From the NCBI GenBank assembly GCA_030619245.1, contig JAUXBS010000086.1, forward strand, positions 1-5,871: a stretch of DNA of 5,871 nucleotides, read 5' to 3'. Position numbers and translations under genes: made by a program. Source of the DNA: Clostridia bacterium (GTDB lineage Bacteria; UBA6262; WVXT01; JAUXBS01). This document shows, one piece after another, positions 1 through 5,871 of this stretch (its first letter is position 1; each line of letters starts with the position of its first letter). A model generated the notes under the pieces. That model was not told the DNA's origin. It saw only the letters and a list, made by a program, of their open reading frames with translations, and searched no databases.

Positions 1-635
1 AGCATAAACAGCAGTATAATACAGGGAAGCTTCCCTGTAACTATAGAAATATTTTTACCGGATGATTTCAATGTTGCCAGGATGAAATATACGTACGCGG
101 GAAAGAAGAGCATCATGATGAAGTGATTGGTAAGGCTTAATCCATAAACGAAAGCGAAGAGGTAGAGGAACCTCAGGTCCTGCCCTTCCTCCCAGAGCAG
201 GAGTAATAATAAAGTCAGGGCTGTAAAAAATGCATTCAGCGTGTAGACCTCTGCAACTACTGCCTGGGACCAGAAAGCAGATGAAAATCCAAGCAGCAGT
301 CCCGCGCATACAGCCGGCAGTACAGCTTTTGTTAAACGATGAACTATGAAGAACAGCAGCAGGACGGTAAGAGCCCCGAAAACAGCTGACATGAAGTTAA
401 CCCTTGCAGCAATACTGCCGAAAGGCAGCAGGGAAAACAACCTGCCCAGTATTGAATAAACCGGATACCCGGGGGGATGTGAAACCCCGAGAAGCCGGGC
501 TGATGCAGTATACTCTCCGCTGTCGCCAACATATACTGTTGGGCAGAGAGTCAGCAGGTAAACAGCAATGCAGGCTATAAACACTACCAGGCCTGCTTTA
601 ACGGGGTTAACGTTTTGTAAGGATATATTATTCAT
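1..635 (-). CDS. DUF2723 (TMEM260/GT117-like) membrane glycosyltransferase, N-terminal part
   Basis: Incomplete gene: 211 codons from the ATG at 635-633 to the window edge, with no stop seen. The product is strongly hydrophobic and matches the N-terminus of the DUF2723 family, GT-C fold glycosyltransferases; eukaryotic TMEM260 is a protein O-mannosyltransferase. Visible hallmarks are GDSGEY (residues 37-42, with acidic D38 and E41 after the first membrane segment, where GT-C enzymes carry catalytic acids), GVSHPPGYPVY (50-60), the RVN segment (78-80), FWSQAVVAEVYTLNAFF (121-137) and GLSLTNHF (165-172). Membrane segments lie near 13-30, 82-99, 105-120, 135-148 and 155-190. Family members are normally far longer, so most of the protein lies outside the window. 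The start codon shares its A with the TAA stop of the upstream gene (TAATG) and has no Shine-Dalgarno, which implies translational coupling. The family call is firm; the protein-acceptor role is inferred from eukaryotic relatives. Confidence 0.88.
   Translation of the reverse strand, partial: MNNISLQNVNPVKAGLVVFIACIAVYLLTLCPTVYVGDSGEYTASARLLGVSHPPGYPVYSILGRLFSLLPFGSIAARVNFMSAVFGALTVLLLFFIVHRLTKAVLPAVCAGLLLGFSSAFWSQAVVAEVYTLNAFFTALTLLLLLLWEEGQDLRFLYLFAFVYGLSLTNHFIMMLFFPAYVYFILATLKSSGKNISIVTGKLPCIILLFM
20..39. repeat. Perfect 20-bp palindrome inside the DUF2723 gene
   Basis: TACAGGGAAGCTTCCCTGTA reads identically on both strands, with 10-bp arms and no spacer. It lies inside the glycosyltransferase reading frame, where it encodes part of T-G-K-L-P-C. 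A palindrome this long is uncommon by chance in a window of this size, but no function can be assigned. With no loop it could not form a full-length RNA hairpin, though a shorter stem is possible. Confidence 0.6.
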
Positions 636-1441
636 TAATGTTTTACTGTAAAACACACCTCCCTGATAAACGTATCATTTTCGTCAAGCACTTCAACACA
701 CCATTCACCCACGTACTGGGGCCGCATTGTCTTGAACGCCCAGACCTGAGAAGACGGCGGCTTGATATTGACCACGGTTTCAGCCATCTTCTTCCTGAAG
801 TAATACCAGACGAACTTCACGCTGGACTTCTTTTCCACGCCGGGCAGGTCCACCCAGCAGAATACCTTTTTCCAGGTAGAAGGAATACTTGCTGTTTCAC
901 CTGCCAGTTTCCCCCTTTTTATTTTCCTGCCGACCTTTATTGACGCAATCTTCAGCCCTGACTTTGCCCTGGCTTTCACCCCAAGGTCAACGATTGCATA
1001 CTTCCTGTTCTTCTTCCGCCTTTCGGGCTTGTCGGGTATACCCTTTATCATGAAGGGCTTTTCCCCGAGCAGTCCCTTCTTCAAGTCAAACACCTTAACC
1101 GTCCACAGGCCAAGTTCAGCCGGCTCTATTTCCCTGCAGCTCTGCGATATATTACGTGCCTGGTTTACCCCAACCTTAAAGGAAGCTTTCTTCCTGTCGC
1201 CGTAGTACCAGGAATGGAGCACCTGCATTTCCCCCTGTACATTATACAGTTCGGCCCACAGGCACACCGTCCCGGTATCCTCCGGGAAACTCTCCGCTGC
1301 GCCTTCCATCCCCTTTTCGGTAATCCTCCTGCACAGGTTCATTTCCTTAACCTTCAGTCCCAACTCCTCCGCGCCGGGGCCCGGGGTAAGGGAAACCACC
1401 AGGCAGACTACGGCGCATATAATCAAATGCCTGCTTTTCAT
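635..1441 (-). CDS. Secreted tandem DUF2914 protein
   Basis: Protein of 268 residues with no known enzymatic motif. Residues 1-24 form a signal peptide (basic MKSRH, hydrophobic core, likely cleavage after PGA24), so it is predicted periplasmic or extracytoplasmic. The mature part is two copies of a DUF2914-like beta domain, about 28-134 and 162-268, joined by a basic linker (PERRKKNRK). The copies align without gaps at an offset of 134 residues over their core: W62/W196, W78-Y-Y/W212-Y-Y, W113/W247. Both contain the family pattern of a hydrophobic W strand, then WYY, then a G-x-W-x-V-x-V-x-D strand. DUF2914 has no established function. The gene starts 17 bp after the TPR gene's stop, with a strong Shine-Dalgarno, and its stop overlaps the next start, so it is the middle gene of an operon between two membrane glycosyltransferase-like genes. 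A periplasmic accessory or acceptor-binding role is inference. Confidence 0.85.
   Translation of the reverse strand: MKSRHLIICAVVCLVVSLTPGPGAEELGLKVKEMNLCRRITEKGMEGAAESFPEDTGTVCLWAELYNVQGEMQVLHSWYYGDRKKASFKVGVNQARNISQSCREIEPAELGLWTVKVFDLKKGLLGEKPFMIKGIPDKPERRKKNRKYAIVDLGVKARAKSGLKIASIKVGRKIKRGKLAGETASIPSTWKKVFCWVDLPGVEKKSSVKFVWYYFRKKMAETVVNIKPPSSQVWAFKTMRPQYVGEWCVEVLDENDTFIREVCFTVKH
638..958 (-). repeat. DUF2914 repeat 2 (C-terminal copy)
   Basis: Encodes residues 162-268 of the tandem DUF2914 protein. It aligns with the N-terminal copy at a constant offset of 134 residues through the three anchor tryptophans (196, 212, 247). Cysteines 248 and 263 sit in two successive C-terminal strands and have no counterparts in copy 1. 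The repeat is visible in protein only; the DNA has diverged. Confidence 0.75.
639..655. repeat. 17-bp inverted repeat just upstream of the DUF2723 start
   Basis: TGTTTTAC-T-GTAAAACA has two perfect 8-bp arms around one central base. It covers about 4 to 20 bases upstream of the glycosyltransferase ATG, exactly where a Shine-Dalgarno would be expected and is absent. It also encodes the last residues (C-F-T-V-K-H) of the DUF2914 protein. In RNA it could form a 7-bp AU-rich stem with a 3-base loop. It could tune coupling between the two genes, or be coincidence. Confidence 0.4.
1040..1360 (-). repeat. DUF2914 repeat 1 (N-terminal copy)
   Basis: Encodes residues 28-134 of the tandem DUF2914 protein, directly after the signal peptide. 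The core has W62, HSWYY (76-80) and GLWTVKVFD (111-119), the last strand closing with FMIKG. Its counterpart lies 134 residues downstream. Confidence 0.75.
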
Positions 1442-1447
1442 GAAATA

Positions 1448-1454
1448 CTCCTCC
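1448..1454 (-). promoter_or_regulatory. Shine-Dalgarno of the DUF2914 gene
   Basis: On the minus strand GGAGGAG lies 6 bases before the ATG at 1441-1439, in the 17-bp gap after the TAG of the TPR gene. It is the only strong Shine-Dalgarno at a gene start in this window and fixes the start. The other three genes have weak or no such site. Confidence 0.85.
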
Positions 1455-1458
1455 GTAT

Positions 1459-3234
1459 CTATTTTTTTATCCTCTCCCTGGCAAGGCCTATATTATCCCT
1501 TGCCTGTTTAATGGAGGGGTCCAGTTCCAGCGCCTTCCTGTAGCTTTTAATTGCCTCATCATACCAGCCCTTGTAGAAATATGAATTGCCAAGATTGTTA
1601 TATACCTCCGCATAGTCCGGCCGGATTCCCACTGCCTTCTTATAATAATTAATCGCCTCATCATAAGACTTCTTCAGCTGGAACACGTTCCCCATCTTAA
1701 AAAACACGGTGGCATTGCCGGGACTTATTCCCAGCATCCCCTGGTACACCTTCAAGGCTTCCTCAGGCATGTTCTTTTTTTCATAAGCCATTGCAAGATT
1801 ACCATGGGCAGTCAGGTACCCGGGGCTTATCCCGATAGCTTTCCTGTACTTCTCAATCGCCCTGTCATATTTTCCCGTCAGGTAATAAATGTTCGCAAGA
1901 TTGTTTGATGCCTTTGCGTCATCCGGTTTAGTTTTCAGCAGTATTTCGTAATGCTCCACCGCCTCTTCATACATACCCTTTTCAGCATAGGAATTCCCCA
2001 GGTTACTATGCGCCTTGTAGCTTCCAGGGAAGCTTTCCGCCATCCTCTTCCACAAACTTATTTCCGACTGCCAGTCAAGGTTCCTGTTGTGGCTCCCGGC
2101 CGCAAACAAAACTAACAGCGTAACAGTGAAGCCCGTTATTGCCTTCCCTGCGGTTTTCTTTGAAAATAAAGTAAAATTATAATCCCTTAACCTGGCCAGG
2201 GAAACGGCAAGGAACATACATACGCTTACGCAGGCGAGGTACAGCCTGTGCTCGCAGATTATCTCCTCCCTTGCCACAAAAGTCTGGGTTGGAATAAGGA
2301 TTATAAAAAACCACAGTATGGAGAAAGACAGGTACCCGGAAGTCTTCATCGTCCTGTAAGCAATCACAAGCAATACAACAATTACCACAGCCGAAAACAC
2401 TACCGGGAAATTAATAGAGGAAACTTCAGGAAACTCGTATGCGACATTCAGGTTCACGGGGAAGAAAAGTAATTTCAGGTTCTCGTACACCATCGCGTTC
2501 ATATTCGTTAACACGGTCGTAATGAGTCCCCGGTCAGTACTGTAATCGCCAATGGTCCCCGTGCTTACAACCCTGTATAAAAGATAGCCCCCGGCAAACA
2601 GGATAAACAATGAATATTTCTTTATAAACACCCTGGCGCCGCCTTTAAGAAAAACGCAGTGGTACGCAAACAGCATGACCGGTATGGAAACCGCTATTTC
2701 CTTAGAGCCTATGGCCAGGACGAAACCAATAAACGACCCTGCATAATACTTCCAAACCTTTCCTTTTTCCCTGCAGTTATTGGCCTTTATAAAAAATATC
2801 ACCGAAAGGATATAGAACACTGCGCACAGCGAAGTGGACCTTGCAGAGATATAATTCACCGCCTGGGTATTCAGCGGGTGCACGACAAAAAACAAGCCCG
2901 CAAGAAACGCTGCCGTTTTATCCCTGGAAATCAAACTCACCAGGAAATAAACCAGTATACCGTTCAGAATATGAATCAGCGTGTTGAAAACATGGTAACC
3001 GAATGTTTCTGTCCCGAACCAGTTATAATTCAGGGCAAAAGTCGCTTGCAGCACGGGCCTGTAGCTACTTGCAAGCATGCCGGGCAGGTTATCAATACTC
3101 TTCACGGTTCTGTTCCACTGGATAACATGCTTGTCATCATACTGAAAGGGGCTGTGAAAACTATTGGAATAAACAGCAATCCCTATAAAGGCTATTATAA
3201 GCAACTGAAATAATTTATTCTTTATTATTTTCAT
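1459..3234 (-). CDS. TMTC-like polytopic membrane protein with five TPRs, putative O-mannosyltransferase
   Basis: A 591-residue protein counted from the ATG at 3234; a frame longer by three codons begins at the ATG at 3243. The inner start is preferred because a perfect promoter places transcription initiation at about 3234-3236, with its -10 box overlapping the outer ATG. The outer ATG has only AAGG 7 bases upstream. Residues 1-380 are a membrane region of roughly ten helices. Conserved-looking features are YDD (32-34, in the first outside loop, a GT-C type acidic motif), RP (59-60), GYHVFN and HILN (79-91), VHP (118-120), SKE (177-179), EHRLY (328-332) and DWQSEISLW (387-395). This order matches eukaryotic TMTC proteins, which O-mannosylate cadherin domains. 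Five consecutive 34-residue TPRs follow (406-439, 440-473, 474-507, 508-541, 542-575). The TPRs probably face the periplasm, as they face the ER lumen in TMTCs. It is the first gene of a three-gene operon. Family resemblance is strong; substrate and donor are unknown. Confidence 0.85.
   Translation of the reverse strand: MKIIKNKLFQLLIIAFIGIAVYSNSFHSPFQYDDKHVIQWNRTVKSIDNLPGMLASSYRPVLQATFALNYNWFGTETFGYHVFNTLIHILNGILVYFLVSLISRDKTAAFLAGLFFVVHPLNTQAVNYISARSTSLCAVFYILSVIFFIKANNCREKGKVWKYYAGSFIGFVLAIGSKEIAVSIPVMLFAYHCVFLKGGARVFIKKYSLFILFAGGYLLYRVVSTGTIGDYSTDRGLITTVLTNMNAMVYENLKLLFFPVNLNVAYEFPEVSSINFPVVFSAVVIVVLLVIAYRTMKTSGYLSFSILWFFIILIPTQTFVAREEIICEHRLYLACVSVCMFLAVSLARLRDYNFTLFSKKTAGKAITGFTVTLLVLFAAGSHNRNLDWQSEISLWKRMAESFPGSYKAHSNLGNSYAEKGMYEEAVEHYEILLKTKPDDAKASNNLANIYYLTGKYDRAIEKYRKAIGISPGYLTAHGNLAMAYEKKNMPEEALKVYQGMLGISPGNATVFFKMGNVFQLKKSYDEAINYYKKAVGIRPDYAEVYNNLGNSYFYKGWYDEAIKSYRKALELDPSIKQARDNIGLARERIKK
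1510..2019 (-). repeat. Five tandem TPR units
   Basis: Five successive 34-residue helix-turn-helix units cover this span without gaps. Each has the TPR signature: N-L-G/A at positions 7-9, Y at 11, a G or K-containing turn, E-A at 20-21, Y at 24, and a terminal P at 32 (KPDD, SPGY, SPGN, RPDY, DPSI). They form a protein-interaction superhelix at the C-terminus of the membrane enzyme. Confidence 0.92.
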
Positions 3235-3241
3235 CTTTATC

Positions 3242-3270
3242 ATTATATTACCTTATAAATGACATGTCAA
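3242..3270 (-). promoter_or_regulatory. Perfect sigma70-type promoter for the TPR-DUF2914-DUF2723 operon
   Basis: On the minus strand TTGACA (3270-3265), a 17-bp spacer and TATAAT (3247-3242) match the housekeeping consensus at all twelve positions with ideal spacing. Initiation 6-8 bases after the -10 box would fall at 3236-3234, on or beside the ATG at 3234. The -10 box shares two bases with the outer in-frame ATG (3243-3241), so that codon would not be transcribed from this promoter. The leader would be zero to a few bases. Confidence 0.8.
3260..3269. promoter_or_regulatory. Candidate operator palindrome TGACATGTCA
   Basis: A perfect 10-bp palindrome overlaps five of the six bases of the minus-strand -35 box and part of its spacer. 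A protein bound here would block RNA polymerase at the operon promoter. No regulator gene is visible in the window. Part of the symmetry comes from the TTGACA box itself, so chance is possible. Confidence 0.35.
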
Positions 3271-3313
3271 ATACAATTAAATAAGGCAGTTGCTTTTTTC
3301 CAATTCTATTTTC

Positions 3314-3342
3314 TTGACAGTTCTGCTCATATCGTATAAACT
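3314..3342 (+). promoter_or_regulatory. Promoter of the DUF2341 surface-protein gene
   Basis: TTGACA at 3314-3319 is a perfect -35 box. The best -10 box is TATAAA (3335-3340) with a 15-bp spacer. With a 17-bp spacer the hexamer is TAAACT (3337-3342), a weaker match. Either places initiation at or within a few bases of the ATG at 3349, giving a leaderless mRNA. This agrees with the absence of any Shine-Dalgarno before that ATG. Confidence 0.65.
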
Positions 3343-3348
3343 TATCTT

Positions 3349-5871
3349 ATGAAACCCTTAATAATTTTTCTGCTTCTCATATTAACCTCTCCCCTGTATC
3401 CCGCGCAGGATAACCTTAAAAACAGCTGGCAGTACAGGGAAACCGTTCTTATCAACAACTCCTCGGGAGAACTTAAAGACTACCAGGTCTTCATAAGTTC
3501 GTCCGTCCTTAATATAGAAAAACTGATAAATGACGGTGTCCTGCAGCCGGACCTTGACGACATAAGGTTCTCCGGTAAAAACGAAAACAACCTTCCCTAT
3601 ATGATTGAGCCGGCTACCGCAAACCCTTCGGGTTTCTGGGTAAGAATACCTGAAATAAAAACCTCAACCGGAACAACCATCTCCTTTTATTACGGCAACC
3701 CCGGGGCAGCGGCAAAAAGCAATGCCCGGGACACTTTCCTGCTGTTTGATGATTTTGATGACCTGAACGGCTGGAAGACAAGAAAAGGGTCGTGGGAAAT
3801 ACTGGACGGCAGGCTTTACAGCGCCGGGGAGGAACAGAACACGCTCAGGAACTCAAATAAACTCAACCATTCAAATTTGCATATAAGTTTCCGGGCAGTC
3901 AATACCGGAAACAACAATATTTCCTTTGAATGGAAAAAGAGCGGCAGGAACAGTTACAGGATTACCTATTCATCAGGGAATCCGGGGATTTCAAGGATAG
4001 AAAAATCAAAGGTTGCCGTTGAAACCCCCATCCCGCCCGCAGAAACAAATCTATGGGCCACCTATACGATTTCAGACCTGGACGGCAGGCTCAGTACCAG
4101 CCGGGGTTCCGCTGAAACAGTTTTCGTGGACAGCCAACCCCTTACTTCCGGGGATTATTTTACCCTCAATTCAGCAGGAGAGGCTTATTTCGATGACCTG
4201 AGAATCAGGAATTACACTCAGCCCGAGCCGGCCGCCTGCATAGAAAGAGAATTAATTACCTTTATACCGGAAAACCTTTTGTGTGAAGGAGAACTCAACC
4301 CGGAGAAAGTGGTGGACGGCACTCCTGAATTCTCCTGGAAGTTCCTTTACAGCGGCGGCTACGCCCATGAAGGCCTCCCTCAATTCGCTTACAGGCTCCT
4401 GGTATCAACCAGTTCCACGGATTTAAACAACAACACCGGAAGCGCCTGGGACAGCGGCAGGGTCACAAGCCCTGACGAATCCGCTGAATACGCCGGCAGG
4501 CGGCTGATTCAGGATTCCATTTACTTCTGGAAGGCCAGGGCCTGGGCCACGGACACCTCCGGTTCCCCTTATTCGGGAATCCGGCAATTCAATTATACGT
4601 TCAACCTGCCCCCGTCTAAACCCTCGGGCCTTTTATGCGATGGAACCGCCAATCCACGCAGGTTGGCAAAGGTCAAACCTGAATTCTCCTGGGAATTCAC
4701 TGACCCTGACCCTATGAGTTCACAGGAATACTTCAGATTGCTGGTTTCCCCGGATATTGATAAACTTAACGAAAACACAGTAGACGCCTGGGACAGCGGT
4801 AAAACCCGCTCGGAAATCCCGGGCGCGAACTATGACGGCGTACCCCTGGCCCGGGACACAACCTACTACTGGAAAGTAATGGCCTGGGATGATGGCAGCT
4901 CATCAAGCACTTACAGCAATACACAAACCTTCCGCTTCATATATGATCCTTCTCTTTATCCTGAACCCGTTGAAAACCTTACTGCAGTCCCGTTGAAAGC
5001 CCGGAAGATACAGTTGAAATGGCTGGCTTCCAGAACGTCCGGCGTGGCAGGCTACATAATACTATGCTCAACAGGCAGGTTTGACAGGAGTTATTCCGTT
5101 TTTGAGGCTCAGTCCCCTTCGGAAGAAAACACCTGGATTTCACCGCCTTTTGATGAAGGCGCTATGTACAGTTTCATAGTAAGAGCATTTAACAGGGGCG
5201 GTTATATAGAGAATAACGAGAATGTAATTACAGCCATGGCATTTACAAAACCACCAGGCATGTTCAAAACCCTGGTAAAATTTCCCCGCAACGGCAAGAG
5301 AATCAGCGGTAACAGGTTTACCCTGATGGTTGAAGCGGACCCGGGTAGTATCAAGGAAATAAAGGGAGTCCGTTTTGAATACAAAAAACAAAGCGATACC
5401 CGGTGGACAATACTTCAGAACTCCTTCAAAACAAAAAACATGCCCGGTTATGCCGGCTTCTGGGATATAAGCTCCCTGGAAGAAGGAAGGTATAATTTGA
5501 GGACCGTCTGGGAAAATTTATCAAAAAAGAAAGCATCGCTTAGTTCCTTTTTAACCATAATCGTTGACCACAACAACCCTGATATAGAGGAAGTATCCCT
5601 TGGCGGTAAAACAAGAAAAACAGAGAAACTGGACAACAGGATTGACAACTCCGTAACGCTTTTGAAGAATTCAAATAAGAGCATAACAGAAGTGCTTATT
5701 CCCGCAGGGTCTTTAAGCGGCGCCGGGGCGGTCCTGACACTCATAGACAATCCCGAAGAAATCCCAGCAAACCGCGATGAGGAAATGGTCCCCATCGGAG
5801 AATACAGGCAAATACTCCTTGAAGGCGGCCGGTTAACGGGCCCCGCGGAAGTAAAAATACCTTACAGGGAC
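3349..5871 (+). CDS. Exported multidomain surface protein: DUF2341, laminin-like, FN3/Ig-like and ZU5-like domains (C-terminus missing)
   Basis: 841 codons without a stop; the gene continues past the window. Residues 1-19 are a signal peptide (MKPLIIFLLL core, cleavage near PA/QD). Domains in order: DUF2341, about 27-118, with WQYRETVLINN, DDIRFSG, the GFWVRIPEI strand and the hallmark FYYGNP (113-118); a laminin/concanavalin-like jelly roll, about 130-290, opening with LFDDFDDLNGW and closing with YFDDLRIRNYTQPEP; two homologous FN3-like repeats (310-416, 428-531); a canonical FN3, about 538-631 (VENLTA, GVAGYII, YSFIVRAFN); an Ig-like domain, about 640-740, with YKKQSDTRWTIL and the FWDISSLEEGRYNL turn; and a ZU5-like segment, about 775-841 (VLIPAGSL then GPAEVKIPY). 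No catalytic motif is evident, so a structural, adhesive or carbohydrate-binding role is likely. The start is the only suitable ATG: the next in-frame Met is residue 85. There is no Shine-Dalgarno. It is divergent from the glycosyltransferase operon and may be its substrate (inference). Confidence 0.88.
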   Translation, partial: MKPLIIFLLLILTSPLYPAQDNLKNSWQYRETVLINNSSGELKDYQVFISSSVLNIEKLINDGVLQPDLDDIRFSGKNENNLPYMIEPATANPSGFWVRIPEIKTSTGTTISFYYGNPGAAAKSNARDTFLLFDDFDDLNGWKTRKGSWEILDGRLYSAGEEQNTLRNSNKLNHSNLHISFRAVNTGNNNISFEWKKSGRNSYRITYSSGNPGISRIEKSKVAVETPIPPAETNLWATYTISDLDGRLSTSRGSAETVFVDSQPLTSGDYFTLNSAGEAYFDDLRIRNYTQPEPAACIERELITFIPENLLCEGELNPEKVVDGTPEFSWKFLYSGGYAHEGLPQFAYRLLVSTSSTDLNNNTGSAWDSGRVTSPDESAEYAGRRLIQDSIYFWKARAWATDTSGSPYSGIRQFNYTFNLPPSKPSGLLCDGTANPRRLAKVKPEFSWEFTDPDPMSSQEYFRLLVSPDIDKLNENTVDAWDSGKTRSEIPGANYDGVPLARDTTYYWKVMAWDDGSSSSTYSNTQTFRFIYDPSLYPEPVENLTAVPLKARKIQLKWLASRTSGVAGYIILCSTGRFDRSYSVFEAQSPSEENTWISPPFDEGAMYSFIVRAFNRGGYIENNENVITAMAFTKPPGMFKTLVKFPRNGKRISGNRFTLMVEADPGSIKEIKGVRFEYKKQSDTRWTILQNSFKTKNMPGYAGFWDISSLEEGRYNLRTVWENLSKKKASLSSFLTIIVDHNNPDIEEVSLGGKTRKTEKLDNRIDNSVTLLKNSNKSITEVLIPAGSLSGAGAVLTLIDNPEEIPANRDEEMVPIGEYRQILLEGGRLTGPAEVKIPYRD
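4276..4596 (+). repeat. FN3-like repeat A in the surface protein
   Basis: Encodes residues 310-416. Landmarks are LLCEG at the start, TPEFSWKF (325-332), YRLLVS (348-353), AWDSG (366-370) and YFWKARAW (392-399). The same landmarks recur in repeat B, 114-118 residues later. The repeat is visible in protein only; there is no long DNA identity. Confidence 0.75.
4630..4941 (+). repeat. FN3-like repeat B in the surface protein
   Basis: Encodes residues 428-531 and is homologous to repeat A: LLCDG, KPEFSWEF (443-450), FRLLVS (462-467), AWDSG (480-484) and YYWKVMAW (506-513). The PEFSW to YxWKxxAW frame is typical of beta-sandwich modules in bacterial surface proteins. Confidence 0.75.

Noticed and set aside
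55..532. Minus-strand open frames of 84 and 62 codons
   Set aside because: They are in a different frame from the DUF2723 coding frame, which is open from 635 to the window edge and carries the family motifs.
1442..1470. A/T-run near the TPR gene stop as a possible terminator
   Set aside because: There is no stem, and the run is the AAA-AAA lysine codons of the C-terminus. The strong Shine-Dalgarno right after it indicates that the operon continues.
1214..1543. 109-codon plus-strand open frame across the TPR/DUF2914 junction
   Set aside because: It runs antisense across two well-supported genes and resembles no known protein.
2019..2034. Inverted repeat AGCTTCC-AG-GGAAGCT
   Set aside because: It has short 7-bp arms inside TPR1 coding sequence, not at a gene boundary. 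Its likeness to the palindrome at 20-39 is limited to a few bases.
2659..3213. 184-codon plus-strand open frame
   Set aside because: It is antisense to the membrane region of the TMTC-like gene, its product has no recognisable domain, and no ribosome binding site was seen. The minus-strand frame has clear family motifs.
5448..5795. 115-codon minus-strand open frame
   Set aside because: It is antisense to the Ig-like and ZU5-like parts of the surface protein and has low-complexity Ser/Leu composition typical of a shadow frame.

Overview
The window is from a bacterial chromosome and holds four protein genes in two divergent transcription units. No RNA gene, mobile element, CRISPR array or terminator was seen. 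Protein families suggest a Gram-negative, probably uncultivated lineage that secretes large multidomain surface proteins: DUF2341, laminin-like, FN3-like and ZU5-like modules in one protein, TMTC-like membrane TPR proteins, and frequent AGG/AGA arginine codons. Elusimicrobiota, Omnitrophota and similar candidate phyla fit, but this placement is an inference with low confidence.

Left block, minus strand, about 3234 down to 1. Three tightly packed genes look like one operon. (i) A TMTC-like polytopic membrane protein with five C-terminal TPRs (1459-3234) is followed after 17 bp by (ii) a secreted protein made of two tandem DUF2914 domains (635-1441). Its TAA stop shares one base with the ATG of (iii), the N-terminal 211 residues of a DUF2723/TMEM260-like GT-C glycosyltransferase that leaves the window at base 1. 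Genes (i) and (iii) resemble the bacterial side of two families whose eukaryotic members (TMTC1-4 and TMEM260) are protein O-mannosyltransferases acting on secreted beta-sandwich domains.

Centre, 3235-3348. A short AT-rich divergent promoter region. The minus-strand promoter is a perfect TTGACA-17-TATAAT. The plus-strand promoter has TTGACA and TATAAA. Both lie so close to the start codons that both mRNAs are predicted to be leaderless or nearly so. A 10-bp palindrome overlaps the minus-strand -35 box.

Right block, plus strand, 3349 to the end. An open-ended gene encodes at least 841 residues of an exported mosaic protein: signal peptide, DUF2341, laminin/concanavalin-like domain, two homologous FN3-like repeats, a canonical FN3 domain, an Ig-like domain and a ZU5-like segment.

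Taken together, the locus suggests a hypothesis: a bacterial protein O-glycosylation cassette with two different GT-C membrane enzymes and a DUF2914 periplasmic partner, divergently transcribed from a beta-sandwich surface protein that could be its substrate. The family assignments are well supported by sequence. The functional link is inference.
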